DNA of 64,000 nucleotides from Balneolaceae bacterium UBA3186. GTDB lineage: Bacteria; Bacteroidota; Rhodothermia; Balneolales; Balneolaceae. This document shows, one piece after another, positions 17,307 through 26,618 of the stretch. The stretch spans positions 490,031 through 554,030 of the forward strand of contig DEXK01000011.1 in assembly GCA_002364085.1 (NCBI GenBank), read 5' to 3'. Numbering within the stretch: position 1 is the stretch's first letter; each line of letters begins with the position of its first letter. Made by a program: the position numbers and the translations under genes. The notes under the pieces were generated by a model. The model saw only the letters and a list, made by a program, of their open reading frames with translations, did not search any database and was not told where the DNA came from.

Positions 17307-18647
17307 ATGAGATATACACTAATAATTTTAGCAGTGTGCTTTACAGTTATTTCTTGTGAAAGAGAAGTCGCTACATCAGATAAAGAGCTTCCGAATATAA
17401 TTTTGCTGATCGGCGATGACCAAGGATATCCATATTTCGGATTCATGGGAGCCGATTATGTAAAAACACCAAACATGGATCAACTTGCAAAAAGTGGCAC
17501 GCTTTTTACAAATGGGTATGTTTCTCAAAATCATTGCCGCCCTTCCTTGCAAACCTTAATGACGGGAACATTACCTATCGATTACAATCAGAATGTAGAT
17601 AGATTAATAGAAGAAAAATCAATTCCTGAAGACTCTATAGTTAATTTTAGACATCATGCGATGCAATACTTTAAAACCCTTCCAAAGATTTTGTCGCAGA
17701 AAGGATACAAAAGCTTTCAAGGTGGAAAATGGTGGGAGTTCAATTATCAAAATGGAGGATTTGATGAAGGAATGACAACTGGTTGGAATAAAGGCGACAA
17801 AGAAAAGAAAGACTGGTTCTTAAAATTTATGGGTGGCGAAGGTAGAAAATTAGCCAGAGCAACTATGGAACCTGTGTATGACTTTGTTGAAGCTAATAAA
17901 GAAGATCCATTTTTTATTTGGTTTGCACCAGAGCTTCCTCATTATCCTTTTGATGCACCCGATAAGTATTATAACATCTACAAGGATGAAGACATGACGG
18001 AATCTGCAAAACGTTATTACGCGAATTGCACTTGGTTTGATGATGGGATTGGCGAATTGATTAGATACCTGAAAGAACAAGATGAATTTGATAATACTCT
18101 TTTCGTATATGTTAATGACAATGGTTGGGAACAAGAACCAGATCAAGAATTCAGACATGATTCATTGAGGTGGCACAATGGTGGTGATAAAGGGAAATTA
18201 TCTATTTATGATCAATCATTTAGAACTCCTATTATTTTTTCATGGAATGGAAAAATTGAAGCAGGCAAAAGATCAAATGCCTTGATGCATAGCGCGGATA
18301 TACCAGCTACAATTCTAGATTATTTAGATATTGTTATTCCGGAGAACTATTTTGGAAGATCATATAAAGCCTTAATTGAAGACACATCAAAAGCAGGCAG
18401 GGACATCATCATTGGACAAGCCACACAAATGCGTTCAGAAGATGATATGATGGGCATGAAAATAGAAGCTTATTGGGCAAGAACAGAGAATTGGTTCTTT
18501 CAATGGAATATTACATTAGAGACAATAGCTTTATTTGATATGAATGAAGACCCTAATAATGATCATAATTTAGCGGAAACGTACCCCGATATCGTAAAAG
18601 ACTTCAAAGCAAAAATTGAAGCTTGGAAAAGAGAAAGAAATCTATAA
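17307..18647 (+). CDS. Sulfatase-family lipoprotein with variant active-site motif
   Basis: A 446-residue member of the formylglycine-dependent sulfatase / alkaline phosphatase superfamily. It is exported as a lipoprotein (signal peptide ending VISC, Cys17). Metal-binding motifs are present: LIGDDQGYPYFGFMG near the N-terminus and YVNDNGWEQE later (about 272). The active-site segment reads HCRPSLQTLMTG, with Cys77 where formylglycine is formed. The consensus is C-x-P-x-R; here the fifth position is Leu81, while the Arg sits directly after the Cys. Whether formylglycine-generating enzyme accepts this is not known from sequence. Possible substrates are sulfated polysaccharides or other sulfate or phosphate esters. 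It lies 26 bases upstream of a serine hydrolase, which is probably co-transcribed. No maturase gene is nearby. Confidence 0.88.
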   Translation: MRYTLIILAVCFTVISCEREVATSDKELPNIILLIGDDQGYPYFGFMGADYVKTPNMDQLAKSGTLFTNGYVSQNHCRPSLQTLMTGTLPIDYNQNVDRLIEEKSIPEDSIVNFRHHAMQYFKTLPKILSQKGYKSFQGGKWWEFNYQNGGFDEGMTTGWNKGDKEKKDWFLKFMGGEGRKLARATMEPVYDFVEANKEDPFFIWFAPELPHYPFDAPDKYYNIYKDEDMTESAKRYYANCTWFDDGIGELIRYLKEQDEFDNTLFVYVNDNGWEQEPDQEFRHDSLRWHNGGDKGKLSIYDQSFRTPIIFSWNGKIEAGKRSNALMHSADIPATILDYLDIVIPENYFGRSYKALIEDTSKAGRDIIIGQATQMRSEDDMMGMKIEAYWARTENWFFQWNITLETIALFDMNEDPNNDHNLAETYPDIVKDFKAKIEAWKRERNL

Positions 18648-18673
18648 ATTGGAAAGGATAAAAACCCCACGCT

Positions 18674-19984
18674 ATGTCTAGAAATCTATTTACTATTGCT
18701 TTTGCCTTTTTTATAGCCGTTGCAAGTCTTTCCTGTTCAAAAGAAACTACCGAAAGTACGATAGAGATCTCTTCTCCTGAAAAATTGGATAATGTTGTTA
18801 ATTATTACGTTGAAGAAGGTTTTTATCCTTTTATCTATGCCCGATTAGAAGACATGGACGGGAACGTGGTTTACGAACATGGCGCTGTCAACGAAGAGCT
18901 ATTACCTAATACAGTAGTAGATGGAAACACCTGGATTCGAATTTGGTCGATGAGTAAAATAGTTACCATTTCGGTTGTATTAGATCTGGTGGAAGACGGC
19001 ATCCTGACTCTGGATGATCCTGTATCAAAATATATTCCGGAATTCGAAGACCTGCAGGTGGCTGTTTCAGACGAAGGTAAAAGCTTATCAGAATATGATT
19101 GGGGAGCAAGAGAGCAAGGCTGCCCGATTCAGCTGGTACCGAATGATTCTGTAATGACGGTACTCCATTTGATCAATCATGAAGCAGGTTTTTATTATGC
19201 TGTAACCGGTTTCCCTTGTCTGGATTCGTTGGTAGCAGAACAAAATCTTCCCACTGCAAAAAATTCCGATGAACTTATAGACCGGATGGCTAAACTACCA
19301 TTGATCCAACATTCCGGCTCAGATTATTTTTATGGAACAAATACAACCGTATTGGGCTTGGTTGCTGAAAGAGCTACAGGTAAGGATCTAAGTCAATTAG
19401 TTACCGAGCGTGTAACAGAGCCAATGAATATTCAGGGATTACAATATGGGCTTCCTGACAATGAAAGGCTTCTCCCGAAGTTTACTGGAAGAGACTCCGT
19501 TTTAAGAACGGCAGTCAGAGGAGAGTTAGATATATTCGGACCTGATGTACCGGATTATGACCCTGATCATTCTTTGTATTTAGGAGGTGAAGGAATGGTG
19601 GCGACAGCTGATGGATATGCAGATTTTGTTAGAATGCTTTTGCAAAGAGGCGAATTGAACGGCTATCGGTTTTTAAACAGAGAAACCGTCGAAGATATTT
19701 ATGCGCCACATACCCAACTTGATAGTCCGTATGGTTATAACGGTTACAACCTGTGGGTTAGCGGTGATACCATGAGAACAATGAATCAGGGAGAAGCCGG
19801 ATTATGGATTGGAGGAGGTTATGAAAGCACATACTTTTGGGCCGATCCGAAACGTAATTTTGTAGGAATTATCATGTCTCAGAATAATGAAGTGCACCCT
19901 CCGGGATATGAAATGAATGATAAGTTTAGGGCTGAGTTGTACCAGCAATTATGGGAGAGCGAAAAAAAGAAAGGGACTAATTAG
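18674..19984 (+). CDS. Beta-lactamase-fold serine hydrolase lipoprotein
   Basis: A 436-residue penicillin-binding-protein-like / class C beta-lactamase family hydrolase. It is exported as a lipoprotein (signal peptide ending ASLSC). The catalytic S-x-x-K is SMSK, in the typical context IRIWSMSKIVTISVVLDLVEDGILTLDDPVSKYIPEF. The tyrosine element is YGTNTTVLG, which resembles the EstB-type esterase subgroup more than the beta-lactamase YxN form. A glycine-rich C-terminal element, IGGGYESTYFWADP, completes the site. Members are mostly esterases or D-amino-acid peptidases; the substrate here is unknown. It pairs with the upstream sulfatase, suggesting joint periplasmic or surface degradation of an esterified compound, which is inference. 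Confidence 0.88.
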   Translation: MSRNLFTIAFAFFIAVASLSCSKETTESTIEISSPEKLDNVVNYYVEEGFYPFIYARLEDMDGNVVYEHGAVNEELLPNTVVDGNTWIRIWSMSKIVTISVVLDLVEDGILTLDDPVSKYIPEFEDLQVAVSDEGKSLSEYDWGAREQGCPIQLVPNDSVMTVLHLINHEAGFYYAVTGFPCLDSLVAEQNLPTAKNSDELIDRMAKLPLIQHSGSDYFYGTNTTVLGLVAERATGKDLSQLVTERVTEPMNIQGLQYGLPDNERLLPKFTGRDSVLRTAVRGELDIFGPDVPDYDPDHSLYLGGEGMVATADGYADFVRMLLQRGELNGYRFLNRETVEDIYAPHTQLDSPYGYNGYNLWVSGDTMRTMNQGEAGLWIGGGYESTYFWADPKRNFVGIIMSQNNEVHPPGYEMNDKFRAELYQQLWESEKKKGTN

Positions 19985-20198
19985 AAAGAAATTTAGTATC
20001 AAAAGTTTGTGCTTACCGACAACAGATGATCAATAAAAGTACATTTAGAAGACCCTCTGAACACAAGTCCCTTAACTATTCTTATGCAACCTTTAATCAA
20101 TAAAACCAAAAAGTATACATAAAACGAAATTGTGTATAAGGCTTTAAAGTAGTTGTCTGTCGATCTTAATCTTGTTCTTTAAAACAAACAAAACAAAG

Positions 20199-21149
20199 AT
20201 GACAACAAATCAATTTGGCAAACAAGGATGGACTCCCGATAGAATAGGATCCCTTGAAGGTAAAACTTTCGTAATAACTGGTACTACAAGTGGTACAGGA
20301 TTTGAAGTAGCAAGGATACTTCTGTCTAAGGGAGCAAAAGTGGTGATGTTGAACCGCAATCCAAAAAAATCAGAAAGTGTTATTGCCACTTTTGAAAAAG
20401 AGCTGGGCGGCCAAATAGATGCCTCATTTATCCAAATGGACCTGGCAGAACAGGAGTCTGTACAAAAAGCTGCACAAGAAGTTCTGGAAAAAATTACACG
20501 TATCGACGCATTGATATGCAACGCTGCCATTGCCCAGGTTCCCCATCAGAAACTTACCGTTGATGGATTTGAAAGTCAGCTTGGTGTAAACCATTACGGT
20601 CATTTCACGCTACAAGGTTTGCTCTTTCCTTTGATTGAGGAATCCAAAGGACGTATCGTAACTGTGGGCAGTATGGGCTATAATATGGGACTGAAAACCA
20701 TAAAGTTTGACGACATGAACTGGAATAAAGATTATACTCCAAATGATGCCTATAGCCAGAGCAAACTAGCACAGATCATGTCTGTTTATGAACTACAGGA
20801 TAAATTGGAAAACGCAGGTAAAACTGATGTTAAAGTATATGCTTGTCACCCGGGTTCATCCAGAACGTCACTGATCGATACCAGCGGTAGTTTTATGATG
20901 CGTATGATCTTTAACTTGATGAAATTTTCACCATTGACACAATCAGCTGAAAAAGGTGCTTATCCAATGTTAATGTGTGCTACTGAACAAGATTTGGATC
21001 ACAAAAAATTCTATGGACCTACAGGATTTAACAACTTTAAAGGACCTGTTGGAGCACATAAACTGGAAGCACACGCCAAAGACAAAGTTGTTGCAGAAAA
21101 GTTGTGGGAAGTATCAGAAAAAGCAACGAACTTAAAATGGAACTTTTAA
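20199..21149 (+). CDS. Short-chain dehydrogenase/reductase
   Basis: A classical SDR oxidoreductase of about 316 residues. The NAD(P)-binding motif TGTTSGTG and the catalytic Y-x-x-x-K in DAYSQSKLAQ are both clear, with NAAIAQV as the NAG-like strand and a catalytic-region serine in TVGSMGYNM. The overall size and the C-terminal region resemble the retinol dehydrogenase / protochlorophyllide reductase-like subgroup. I place the start at the ATG at 20199 (MTTNQFGKQGW), because the upstream TTG extension codes for a low-complexity stretch. It is followed 9 bases later by an AraC regulator, so it is likely a target or operon partner of that regulator. The substrate is unknown. Confidence 0.87.
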   Translation: MTTNQFGKQGWTPDRIGSLEGKTFVITGTTSGTGFEVARILLSKGAKVVMLNRNPKKSESVIATFEKELGGQIDASFIQMDLAEQESVQKAAQEVLEKITRIDALICNAAIAQVPHQKLTVDGFESQLGVNHYGHFTLQGLLFPLIEESKGRIVTVGSMGYNMGLKTIKFDDMNWNKDYTPNDAYSQSKLAQIMSVYELQDKLENAGKTDVKVYACHPGSSRTSLIDTSGSFMMRMIFNLMKFSPLTQSAEKGAYPMLMCATEQDLDHKKFYGPTGFNNFKGPVGAHKLEAHAKDKVVAEKLWEVSEKATNLKWNF

Positions 21150-21158
21150 ATTAGCGAT

Positions 21159-22070
21159 ATGCAGCACTTTAAAACTTTATCGGCTTACTTAGATTATCTG
21201 GAACTTCCGAGGCCGGAGCATCCGATGTTGAGTGTGTTTTCTGCTATTGGAGATGGTTTCTTGCCCTGCCCGAAAGAGAGTTCACCTCCAATTACGAATG
21301 ATTGCTATTCCATTAGCCTGAAGAAGATCGTAAAAGGAAATTTAAACTATGGTCGTACAAAATATGATTTCACCAATGGCGCATTGATATTCATCGCTCC
21401 AAGACAAGTATTGCAATGGGATGAAAGTGTAGTTTACGACCAAAAAGGATTTTCGATCAACTTCCACGAAGATTTTTTGAAAGGCACAGAGTTGGCGCAT
21501 CAGATCAAGAAATATAGCTTCTTTTCCTATTCGGCTAACGAGGCACTACACCTATCGCCCAAAGAAGAAAAGCAGATCGAATCAATTGTTGAAAATATTG
21601 ATATTGAATATCAGAACAACCAGGATGAATTCAGCAAGGATATTATAATTTCACAGCTCAGTACGCTGTTGAAATACGCCAATCGCTTTTACGAAAGGCA
21701 GTTTTTAAACCGAAAGGAGTTGTCGAATGATCTTTTGGAGCAGTTTAACAATCATTTATCAGAATATTTTGAATCGGGGTATTTTGAAGAACATGGAATA
21801 CCCGGTATTGAACAGATCGCAGAACAGCTGTCGGTTTCACAGCGTTATTTAAGCGATACCCTCAAAAAGGAAACAGGCAAAACTTCAACCGAACATCTGC
21901 AATTATATTTGATCAATGAAGCCAAGAATATTCTGTTAAACCCTAACAAAACCATTTCTGAAGTGGCCTATGAACTGGGCTTTGAATATCCGCCCTATTT
22001 TTCGCGGTTATTTAAAAAGAAAGAAGGCATCAGCCCATCTGCTTATAGAGAAAAATACAAACTAAATTAA
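21159..22070 (+). CDS. AraC-family transcriptional regulator
   Basis: A 303-residue DNA-binding regulator. The N-terminal 180 residues form a cupin-like effector-sensing domain (around FSINFHEDFLKGTELAHQI). The last 100 residues carry the two AraC helix-turn-helix units: IEQIAEQLSVSQRYLSDTLKK and ISEVAYELGFEYPPYFSRLFKK, followed by the signature GISPSAYREKY. Such regulators often control the adjacent gene, here the SDR upstream (9 bp) and the small membrane protein downstream (3 bp). The effector is not identifiable. Confidence 0.92.
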   Translation: MQHFKTLSAYLDYLELPRPEHPMLSVFSAIGDGFLPCPKESSPPITNDCYSISLKKIVKGNLNYGRTKYDFTNGALIFIAPRQVLQWDESVVYDQKGFSINFHEDFLKGTELAHQIKKYSFFSYSANEALHLSPKEEKQIESIVENIDIEYQNNQDEFSKDIIISQLSTLLKYANRFYERQFLNRKELSNDLLEQFNNHLSEYFESGYFEEHGIPGIEQIAEQLSVSQRYLSDTLKKETGKTSTEHLQLYLINEAKNILLNPNKTISEVAYELGFEYPPYFSRLFKKKEGISPSAYREKYKLN

Positions 22071-22073
22071 ATC

Positions 22074-22604
22074 ATGGATATACTAAGAACAGCAACAGAC
22101 TGGGCAAAAGCCGAAGTTTTTTCAACATCATTTTTTATCCTTTTTGCAGTGCTCTTTGTATTGGCAAGCATAGGGTTTTGGCAACTTGGTAAAACTGATA
22201 TGGCAAAAGCATATATCATTCCTACCTTGGTTGCCGGATCATTACTTTTGATCATAGGACTTGGTTTAGTGTTCACCAACAAATCCAGAATCACACAATT
22301 TGAAACAGCTTATAATAAGGATGCTGCATCTTTTGTAGAATCCGAGTTAGTTCGCGTTGAAAGTACGTTAAAGGAATACCGAACCATCGTTTTTAAAGCT
22401 ATTCCATTCATTATTGTGGTTGCTGCACTTTTGATCGTTTTTATGGACAAGCCTGTTTGGCGCGCTAGTGCTATCACCACCATTGCAATGATGGTAGTTA
22501 TTCTACTGATTGATGGTACAGCCAAAGCGAGAATCGACGCTTATAATGAAGAATTGGAATTAGTTGTTAAAAAGAGATTTAACGAACTGAGTGAGAAGAA
22601 CTGA
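22074..22604 (+). CDS. Small integral membrane protein, unknown function
   Basis: A 176-residue protein with four probable membrane helices (about 17-38, 46-66, 101-119 and 123-142) and a charged C-terminal tail. I recognise no catalytic motif or named family. It begins 3 bases after the AraC gene stop codon, in the same operon as the SDR, and is the last gene before a switch of strand. The convergent intergenic space to the radical SAM gene is 51 bp, and I see no strong terminator in it. Confidence 0.65.
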   Translation: MDILRTATDWAKAEVFSTSFFILFAVLFVLASIGFWQLGKTDMAKAYIIPTLVAGSLLLIIGLGLVFTNKSRITQFETAYNKDAASFVESELVRVESTLKEYRTIVFKAIPFIIVVAALLIVFMDKPVWRASAITTIAMMVVILLIDGTAKARIDAYNEELELVVKKRFNELSEKN

Positions 22605-22655
22605 AACTAAGAGTAAAATCATATCTTTTCTGCAGATTTTCTCAATGTTAAATAG

Positions 22656-24512
22656 TTAATTTAAAAAACTTTCGATGAGGTCTTCAGGATGACTGGTTGG
22701 AGTAACTGGAAAATCAAACCATTCTTCAATGTCTTTCTCAAGCCCTTCATTATTCAAATAAGAATTTAAAGCCCTGTTTAGCCCTTGAGTGTAGGTTGTA
22801 TGCTCTGCTCCCTCGGGATCTTCATGCCACAGATCATTTTGTGCAAAGCCCTGAAATTCCGGACCGGTTATTTTTATCCCGAACTCATCCGGATTTTTAC
22901 CAATCGGGCTGTGAACAGTCGTTGTGAATAAATGCCAAAATCCGGACTGAATACAATTTTTCTCAAATAATTGTCTTACTACTTCCAACGAGTCAATGGT
23001 TTCCTGCTGAGTTTCAGTTGGAAAGCCATACATCAGATAAGCGTGAACCATAATGCCATTTTCAGAGAAATTATTGGTTACTCTGGTAACCTGAGCAATA
23101 TCTACTCCCTTTTTCATCTTTCCCAACAATCTGTCAGAAGCTACTTCCAATCCTCCTGTAACAGCAATACATCCTGCTTTTGCCATTAATTCGCACAACT
23201 CGAAATTGAACGTCTTTTCAAATCGTATGTTCGTCCACCAGGTAACAGACAGGTCTCTTTTTATCAATTCTTTTGACATCGCCTTCAACATTTTTGGCGG
23301 AGCAGCTTCATCAACGAAATGGAATCCTGAAATTCCGGTGTCTGCAATTATTTTTTCGATCTTATCGACTAAAGCTACCGCTGTTGTGTTTTGGTAATTC
23401 CCGATGTAATCCAGGCTCACATCACAAAAGGAACACTGCCTCCAGTAACATCCGTGCGAGATCGTCAATTTATTCCATCTTTTATCCGTCCACATACGAT
23501 GCATTGGGTTTACCACATCCAAAAAAGAGACATATTTGTCGTACGGTAATCCTAAATAATTCGGAGCCGGCAGATCCTGATGATGATGAATAGTATTCGG
23601 CAATTTGTTCTTATAAACAACTTTCTCATCTTCTAAAACATAGGTTCTTTCAAGATCATCTATCTCAACCTTACCATCCAGATATTGGATCATTTTAAGT
23701 AAAGGTCCTTCCCCATCGTCCAGCGAAATAAAATCAACGATCTCAAAAATTCTAGGATCTTCTAAACTGCGTAATTCGGTATTGCAATAGCCTCCACCAA
23801 AGGCTACCTGAATATCCGGATAGAACTGTTTAATGAATTGAGCGCATCGTAGTGCTGCAAATAAATTTCCTGGGAAAGGAATGGTAAAGCCGATCAGGTT
23901 TGGAGCATGGGTCTCGATCTGTTCTTCCAGAATATTCAACATCTCATCCTCAATAAGCGTAGGCTGATATCTCAAAAATTCGTCTAACTGATCAAAACTG
24001 CTGGCTGATGTAGCAATTTGCTCGGCATACTTGGTGAATGCGAAGAACTCATCCACATTCGCCTGAATAAAATCTCCTATTTCTTCTATAAATAGTGTTG
24101 AATAATGCTTTGCTTTATCGATAATGCCTTCATCTCCGGCTTCCCATTTGATCCCGGTGTTCACGTCCTTCAATCTATGTCCTACAGGCAAGAAATCAGT
24201 GTCTAAGATCTCTTGAGCAGTTTTGATGTCGTTCTTTTGAAGAAAACCAATGACTTTATCAACTCGTGAAATGTATTGTTCTTTCATTTCCCGCATTTCG
24301 GGGTAGAGATCATTTCCTAGATCATGAGCTTCCTGGAAAATGTCACTTAAGAAATCACCAGTAAAAACGGAAGTAAAAAGCTCAATACTCAAATCACAAT
24401 GCGAAACAGAAACATCGTGTTCTTCCAAAAACCCTTTCAGATAAGCAGTTGCGGGATATGCCGTATTCAACTGAGTAAATGGTGGCGTAACTAAAAGGAG
24501 TTTTGATTGCAT
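22656..24512 (-). CDS. B12-binding-domain radical SAM protein
   Basis: A 618-residue iron-sulfur enzyme. The N-terminal half contains a cobalamin-binding-like Rossmann domain (about 1-60 and 200-270, with GFTIPFPGNLFAALRCAQFIK and VAFGGGYCN). The radical SAM core begins at about residue 350 with SHGCYWRQCSFCDVSL. The cluster cysteines are spaced CX4CX2C rather than the textbook CX3CX2C, a form I have seen in B12-type radical SAM proteins of the GCYW subgroup. Later SAM-fold motifs (GCIAVTGGLEVASDRLL and YLMYGFPTETQQE) support the call. The reaction is unknown; relatives do methylations, ring formations or methylthiolations on unactivated carbons. It stands alone on the minus strand. Confidence 0.85.
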   Translation of the reverse strand: MQSKLLLVTPPFTQLNTAYPATAYLKGFLEEHDVSVSHCDLSIELFTSVFTGDFLSDIFQEAHDLGNDLYPEMREMKEQYISRVDKVIGFLQKNDIKTAQEILDTDFLPVGHRLKDVNTGIKWEAGDEGIIDKAKHYSTLFIEEIGDFIQANVDEFFAFTKYAEQIATSASSFDQLDEFLRYQPTLIEDEMLNILEEQIETHAPNLIGFTIPFPGNLFAALRCAQFIKQFYPDIQVAFGGGYCNTELRSLEDPRIFEIVDFISLDDGEGPLLKMIQYLDGKVEIDDLERTYVLEDEKVVYKNKLPNTIHHHQDLPAPNYLGLPYDKYVSFLDVVNPMHRMWTDKRWNKLTISHGCYWRQCSFCDVSLDYIGNYQNTTAVALVDKIEKIIADTGISGFHFVDEAAPPKMLKAMSKELIKRDLSVTWWTNIRFEKTFNFELCELMAKAGCIAVTGGLEVASDRLLGKMKKGVDIAQVTRVTNNFSENGIMVHAYLMYGFPTETQQETIDSLEVVRQLFEKNCIQSGFWHLFTTTVHSPIGKNPDEFGIKITGPEFQGFAQNDLWHEDPEGAEHTTYTQGLNRALNSYLNNEGLEKDIEEWFDFPVTPTSHPEDLIESFLN

Positions 24513-24597
24513 AGCTTAAATATAATGCTCTTTCCAATGAAAGTTTTTAAAGACCTTCTATACGTCTATTGATAAACTAATCTTTATGTTGATTCGG

Positions 24598-24671
24598 ATC
24601 TCGGGCATACGCCGCGAGATGACAGATAACCAGCAAATTCATTATGGTCATTAAGGCGGACATAAATGTCC
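24598..24671. repeat. REP-like pair of hairpins
   Basis: Hairpin one has arms ATCTCG-GGC (24598-24606) and GCC-g-CGAGAT (24611-24620, one bulge) around ATAC. Hairpin two has arms GGACAT (24658-24663) and ATGTCC (24666-24671) around AA. The two differ in sequence and are separated by 37 bp. The second resembles in shape the AGGACT/AGTCCT hairpin at 28032-28045 (a GGAC core with an AA loop). Confidence 0.55.
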
Positions 24672-24777
24672 TTCTAGCGTAAAATTAATTCCGTAAAAAG
24701 AACTTAATCAAGTAGAGCTTAAAACAACCAAAAATATCAACTTCACAAGCTTATTTTAGTAGCCTGTCAAGAAATTA

Positions 24778-24826
24778 TTGAACACTGGAACTTGAATGTT
24801 GGAAATTGGCTGTTGAATGTTGCCTT
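24778..24826. repeat. Heptanucleotide degenerate tandem repeat downstream of rho
   Basis: Seven consecutive 7-base units follow the pattern YTGNNNN: TTGAACA, CTGGAAC, TTGAATG, TTGGAAA, TTGGCTG, TTGAATG, TTGCCTT. Two units are identical (24792-24798 and 24813-24819). The array ends 2 bp from the rho stop codon. No coding frame uses it. Confidence 0.6.
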
Positions 24827-24828
24827 TC

Positions 24829-26496
24829 CTACTTATTCATCGAGATCAGGAACTCTTCATTCGTTTTCGTGCCTTTGATCTGCTTCAGTAAAAATTCCAT
24901 GGCTTCAAATGCATTCATTTGAGTCATGTAACGACGAAGAAGCACCACCTTTTCTCTCTCTTCTTCCGCAACAAGTAATTCTTCACGACGAGTTCCACTT
25001 CGGAATACATCAATAGCCGGATACATTCTGCGATCAGAAATACGACGATCGAGTACAATTTCCATGTTACCTGTTCCTTTAAACTCTTCAAAGATCACAT
25101 CATCCATTCTGGAGCCTGTATCTACCAAAGCTGTTGCCAGAATAGTTAAAGAACCGCCATTTTCGATATTACGGGCAGAACTGAATAACTGTCTTGGGAT
25201 CTTCAACGCTTCTGAATCCACACCACCACTCATAGTTCGTCCTCTGTTGCTCGCTTTTACGTTGTAAGCGCGCGCAAGACGGGTAATGGAGTCAAGGAGC
25301 AAAATCACATCATGGCCGCTCTCAACCAATCTCTTGGCTTTCTGGAAGGTGATTTCAGCAAGATCGATATGATTTTCAGGTTTTTCATCGAAAGTAGAAG
25401 CAACAACTTCAGCACCTTTAACTGTGCGCTCCATTTCGGTTACTTCTTCAGGTCGTTCATCGATCAAAAGAATTAAGATCTTTGCATTCGGATGGTTTGT
25501 TGCCACAGCATTAGCAATACCACGAAGTAAAGTAGTTTTACCCGTTTTCGGTTGAGCAACGATCAAACCACGTTGACCTTTTCCAATAGGTGCAAAAAGA
25601 TCAATAAAGCGTGTAGAGTAATTACTTGGATCATATTCCATCACATAACGCTCATCCGGATGGATCGGCAACATATCGTCAAATTCCTGACGATTATCCA
25701 TATCACGAGGAATTCGCCCATTCACTCCTTCTACTCTCAACAAAGCAAAATAACGCTCACCAACTTTAGGTGGACGAATAATACCGATTACACAATCACC
25801 GCTTTTAAGTCTGAATCGTTTGATCTGTGAAGGTGACACGTAAATATCGTCAGGACTGGCTTTATAGTTATAATTCACAGATCTCAAAAACCCGTAGCCA
25901 TCAGGTAAAATTTCTAACGTTCCTTCATTGAACAGATACTGGCCTAATTCCGGCTCCAGTTCTTTAATACGCTCTTCCAACGTTTCCGCATCAGATTCCG
26001 GAAGCAGATCATGTTCCTGCTTCTTCTTGTTGTTGTTGCGGTTATTATTATGTCGGGGTTTCTTATTTTCTTTAGGTTCTTCTTTCTTTTTGTAAGAAAC
26101 GATGTGAGATTCGCCACCGTAAGTCGCTAGTTCATCATTCTTTTGAGAAGAGTTGCTACCATTTTCTTCCTGAATATCTTTTATATCAACTTTTTCAGGT
26201 TCAGCCTTCTTTCTGGTCTTTTTTACAGCTTTAGCTTTCTTCTCTTCCTTTGCCTTTGTAGGGATCACTTCTTTTGGAATCGGTGGCCGTTCACTCTTAG
26301 GTCGTAACTTTACAGTTATTCCTTTTGGTTTAGAGCTGGAAACTTCACGGATATTATCAATCAATTCCTGCTTCTTAACGCCGGTAACCCTTTTAACACC
26401 AATCATCTTGGCGAGGATCTTTAACTCGGGTAATTTCTTCTTCTCTAAGGATTCCAATTCCCCAGCCGTTAGATTTACGGTCTGATTATCTGACAT
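24829..26496 (-). CDS. rho: Transcription termination factor Rho
   Basis: A 555-residue hexameric RNA-dependent ATPase that ends transcription at Rho-dependent sites. Rho_N domain: about 8-50 (LPELKILAKMIGVKRVTGVKK). Next comes a lineage-typical insertion of about 120 residues rich in Lys, Glu and Asn (ending KKPRHNNNRNNNKKK), which is absent from E. coli Rho (419 residues). The RNA-binding cold-shock-like domain follows (EGTLEILPDGYGFLRSVNY). The ATPase has P-loop AQPKTGKTT, Walker B VILLLDSITRLARAYN, and the R-loop region GGVDSEALKIPRQLFSSARN. Long basic insertions are common in Bacteroidota and Actinobacteria and modulate RNA binding. It appears to be a single-gene transcript. Confidence 0.97.
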   Translation of the reverse strand: MSDNQTVNLTAGELESLEKKKLPELKILAKMIGVKRVTGVKKQELIDNIREVSSSKPKGITVKLRPKSERPPIPKEVIPTKAKEEKKAKAVKKTRKKAEPEKVDIKDIQEENGSNSSQKNDELATYGGESHIVSYKKKEEPKENKKPRHNNNRNNNKKKQEHDLLPESDAETLEERIKELEPELGQYLFNEGTLEILPDGYGFLRSVNYNYKASPDDIYVSPSQIKRFRLKSGDCVIGIIRPPKVGERYFALLRVEGVNGRIPRDMDNRQEFDDMLPIHPDERYVMEYDPSNYSTRFIDLFAPIGKGQRGLIVAQPKTGKTTLLRGIANAVATNHPNAKILILLIDERPEEVTEMERTVKGAEVVASTFDEKPENHIDLAEITFQKAKRLVESGHDVILLLDSITRLARAYNVKASNRGRTMSGGVDSEALKIPRQLFSSARNIENGGSLTILATALVDTGSRMDDVIFEEFKGTGNMEIVLDRRISDRRMYPAIDVFRSGTRREELLVAEEEREKVVLLRRYMTQMNAFEAMEFLLKQIKGTKTNEEFLISMNK

Positions 26497-26618
26497 AAAA
26501 AATTGTGGATATTATTATTGTATAAATAATGATTCTTACTGAGTTTGGGGTGAGCGACGCATTATCAATTTTGGATAATTCCTGCGAAGCTCTATCAGGT
26601 AAGGAAAGATTGATGGGA

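Larger units (their letters stand above)
24513..24828. other. 316-bp intergenic region with palindromes and heptamers
   Basis: This is the upstream region of the radical SAM gene and the downstream region of rho. It contains a REP-like pair of hairpins at 24598-24671 and a heptameric repeat at 24778-24826. No open frame here looks real. The promoter of the radical SAM gene should lie within about 24513-24590, where I find no clear match to known boxes. Confidence 0.6.
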
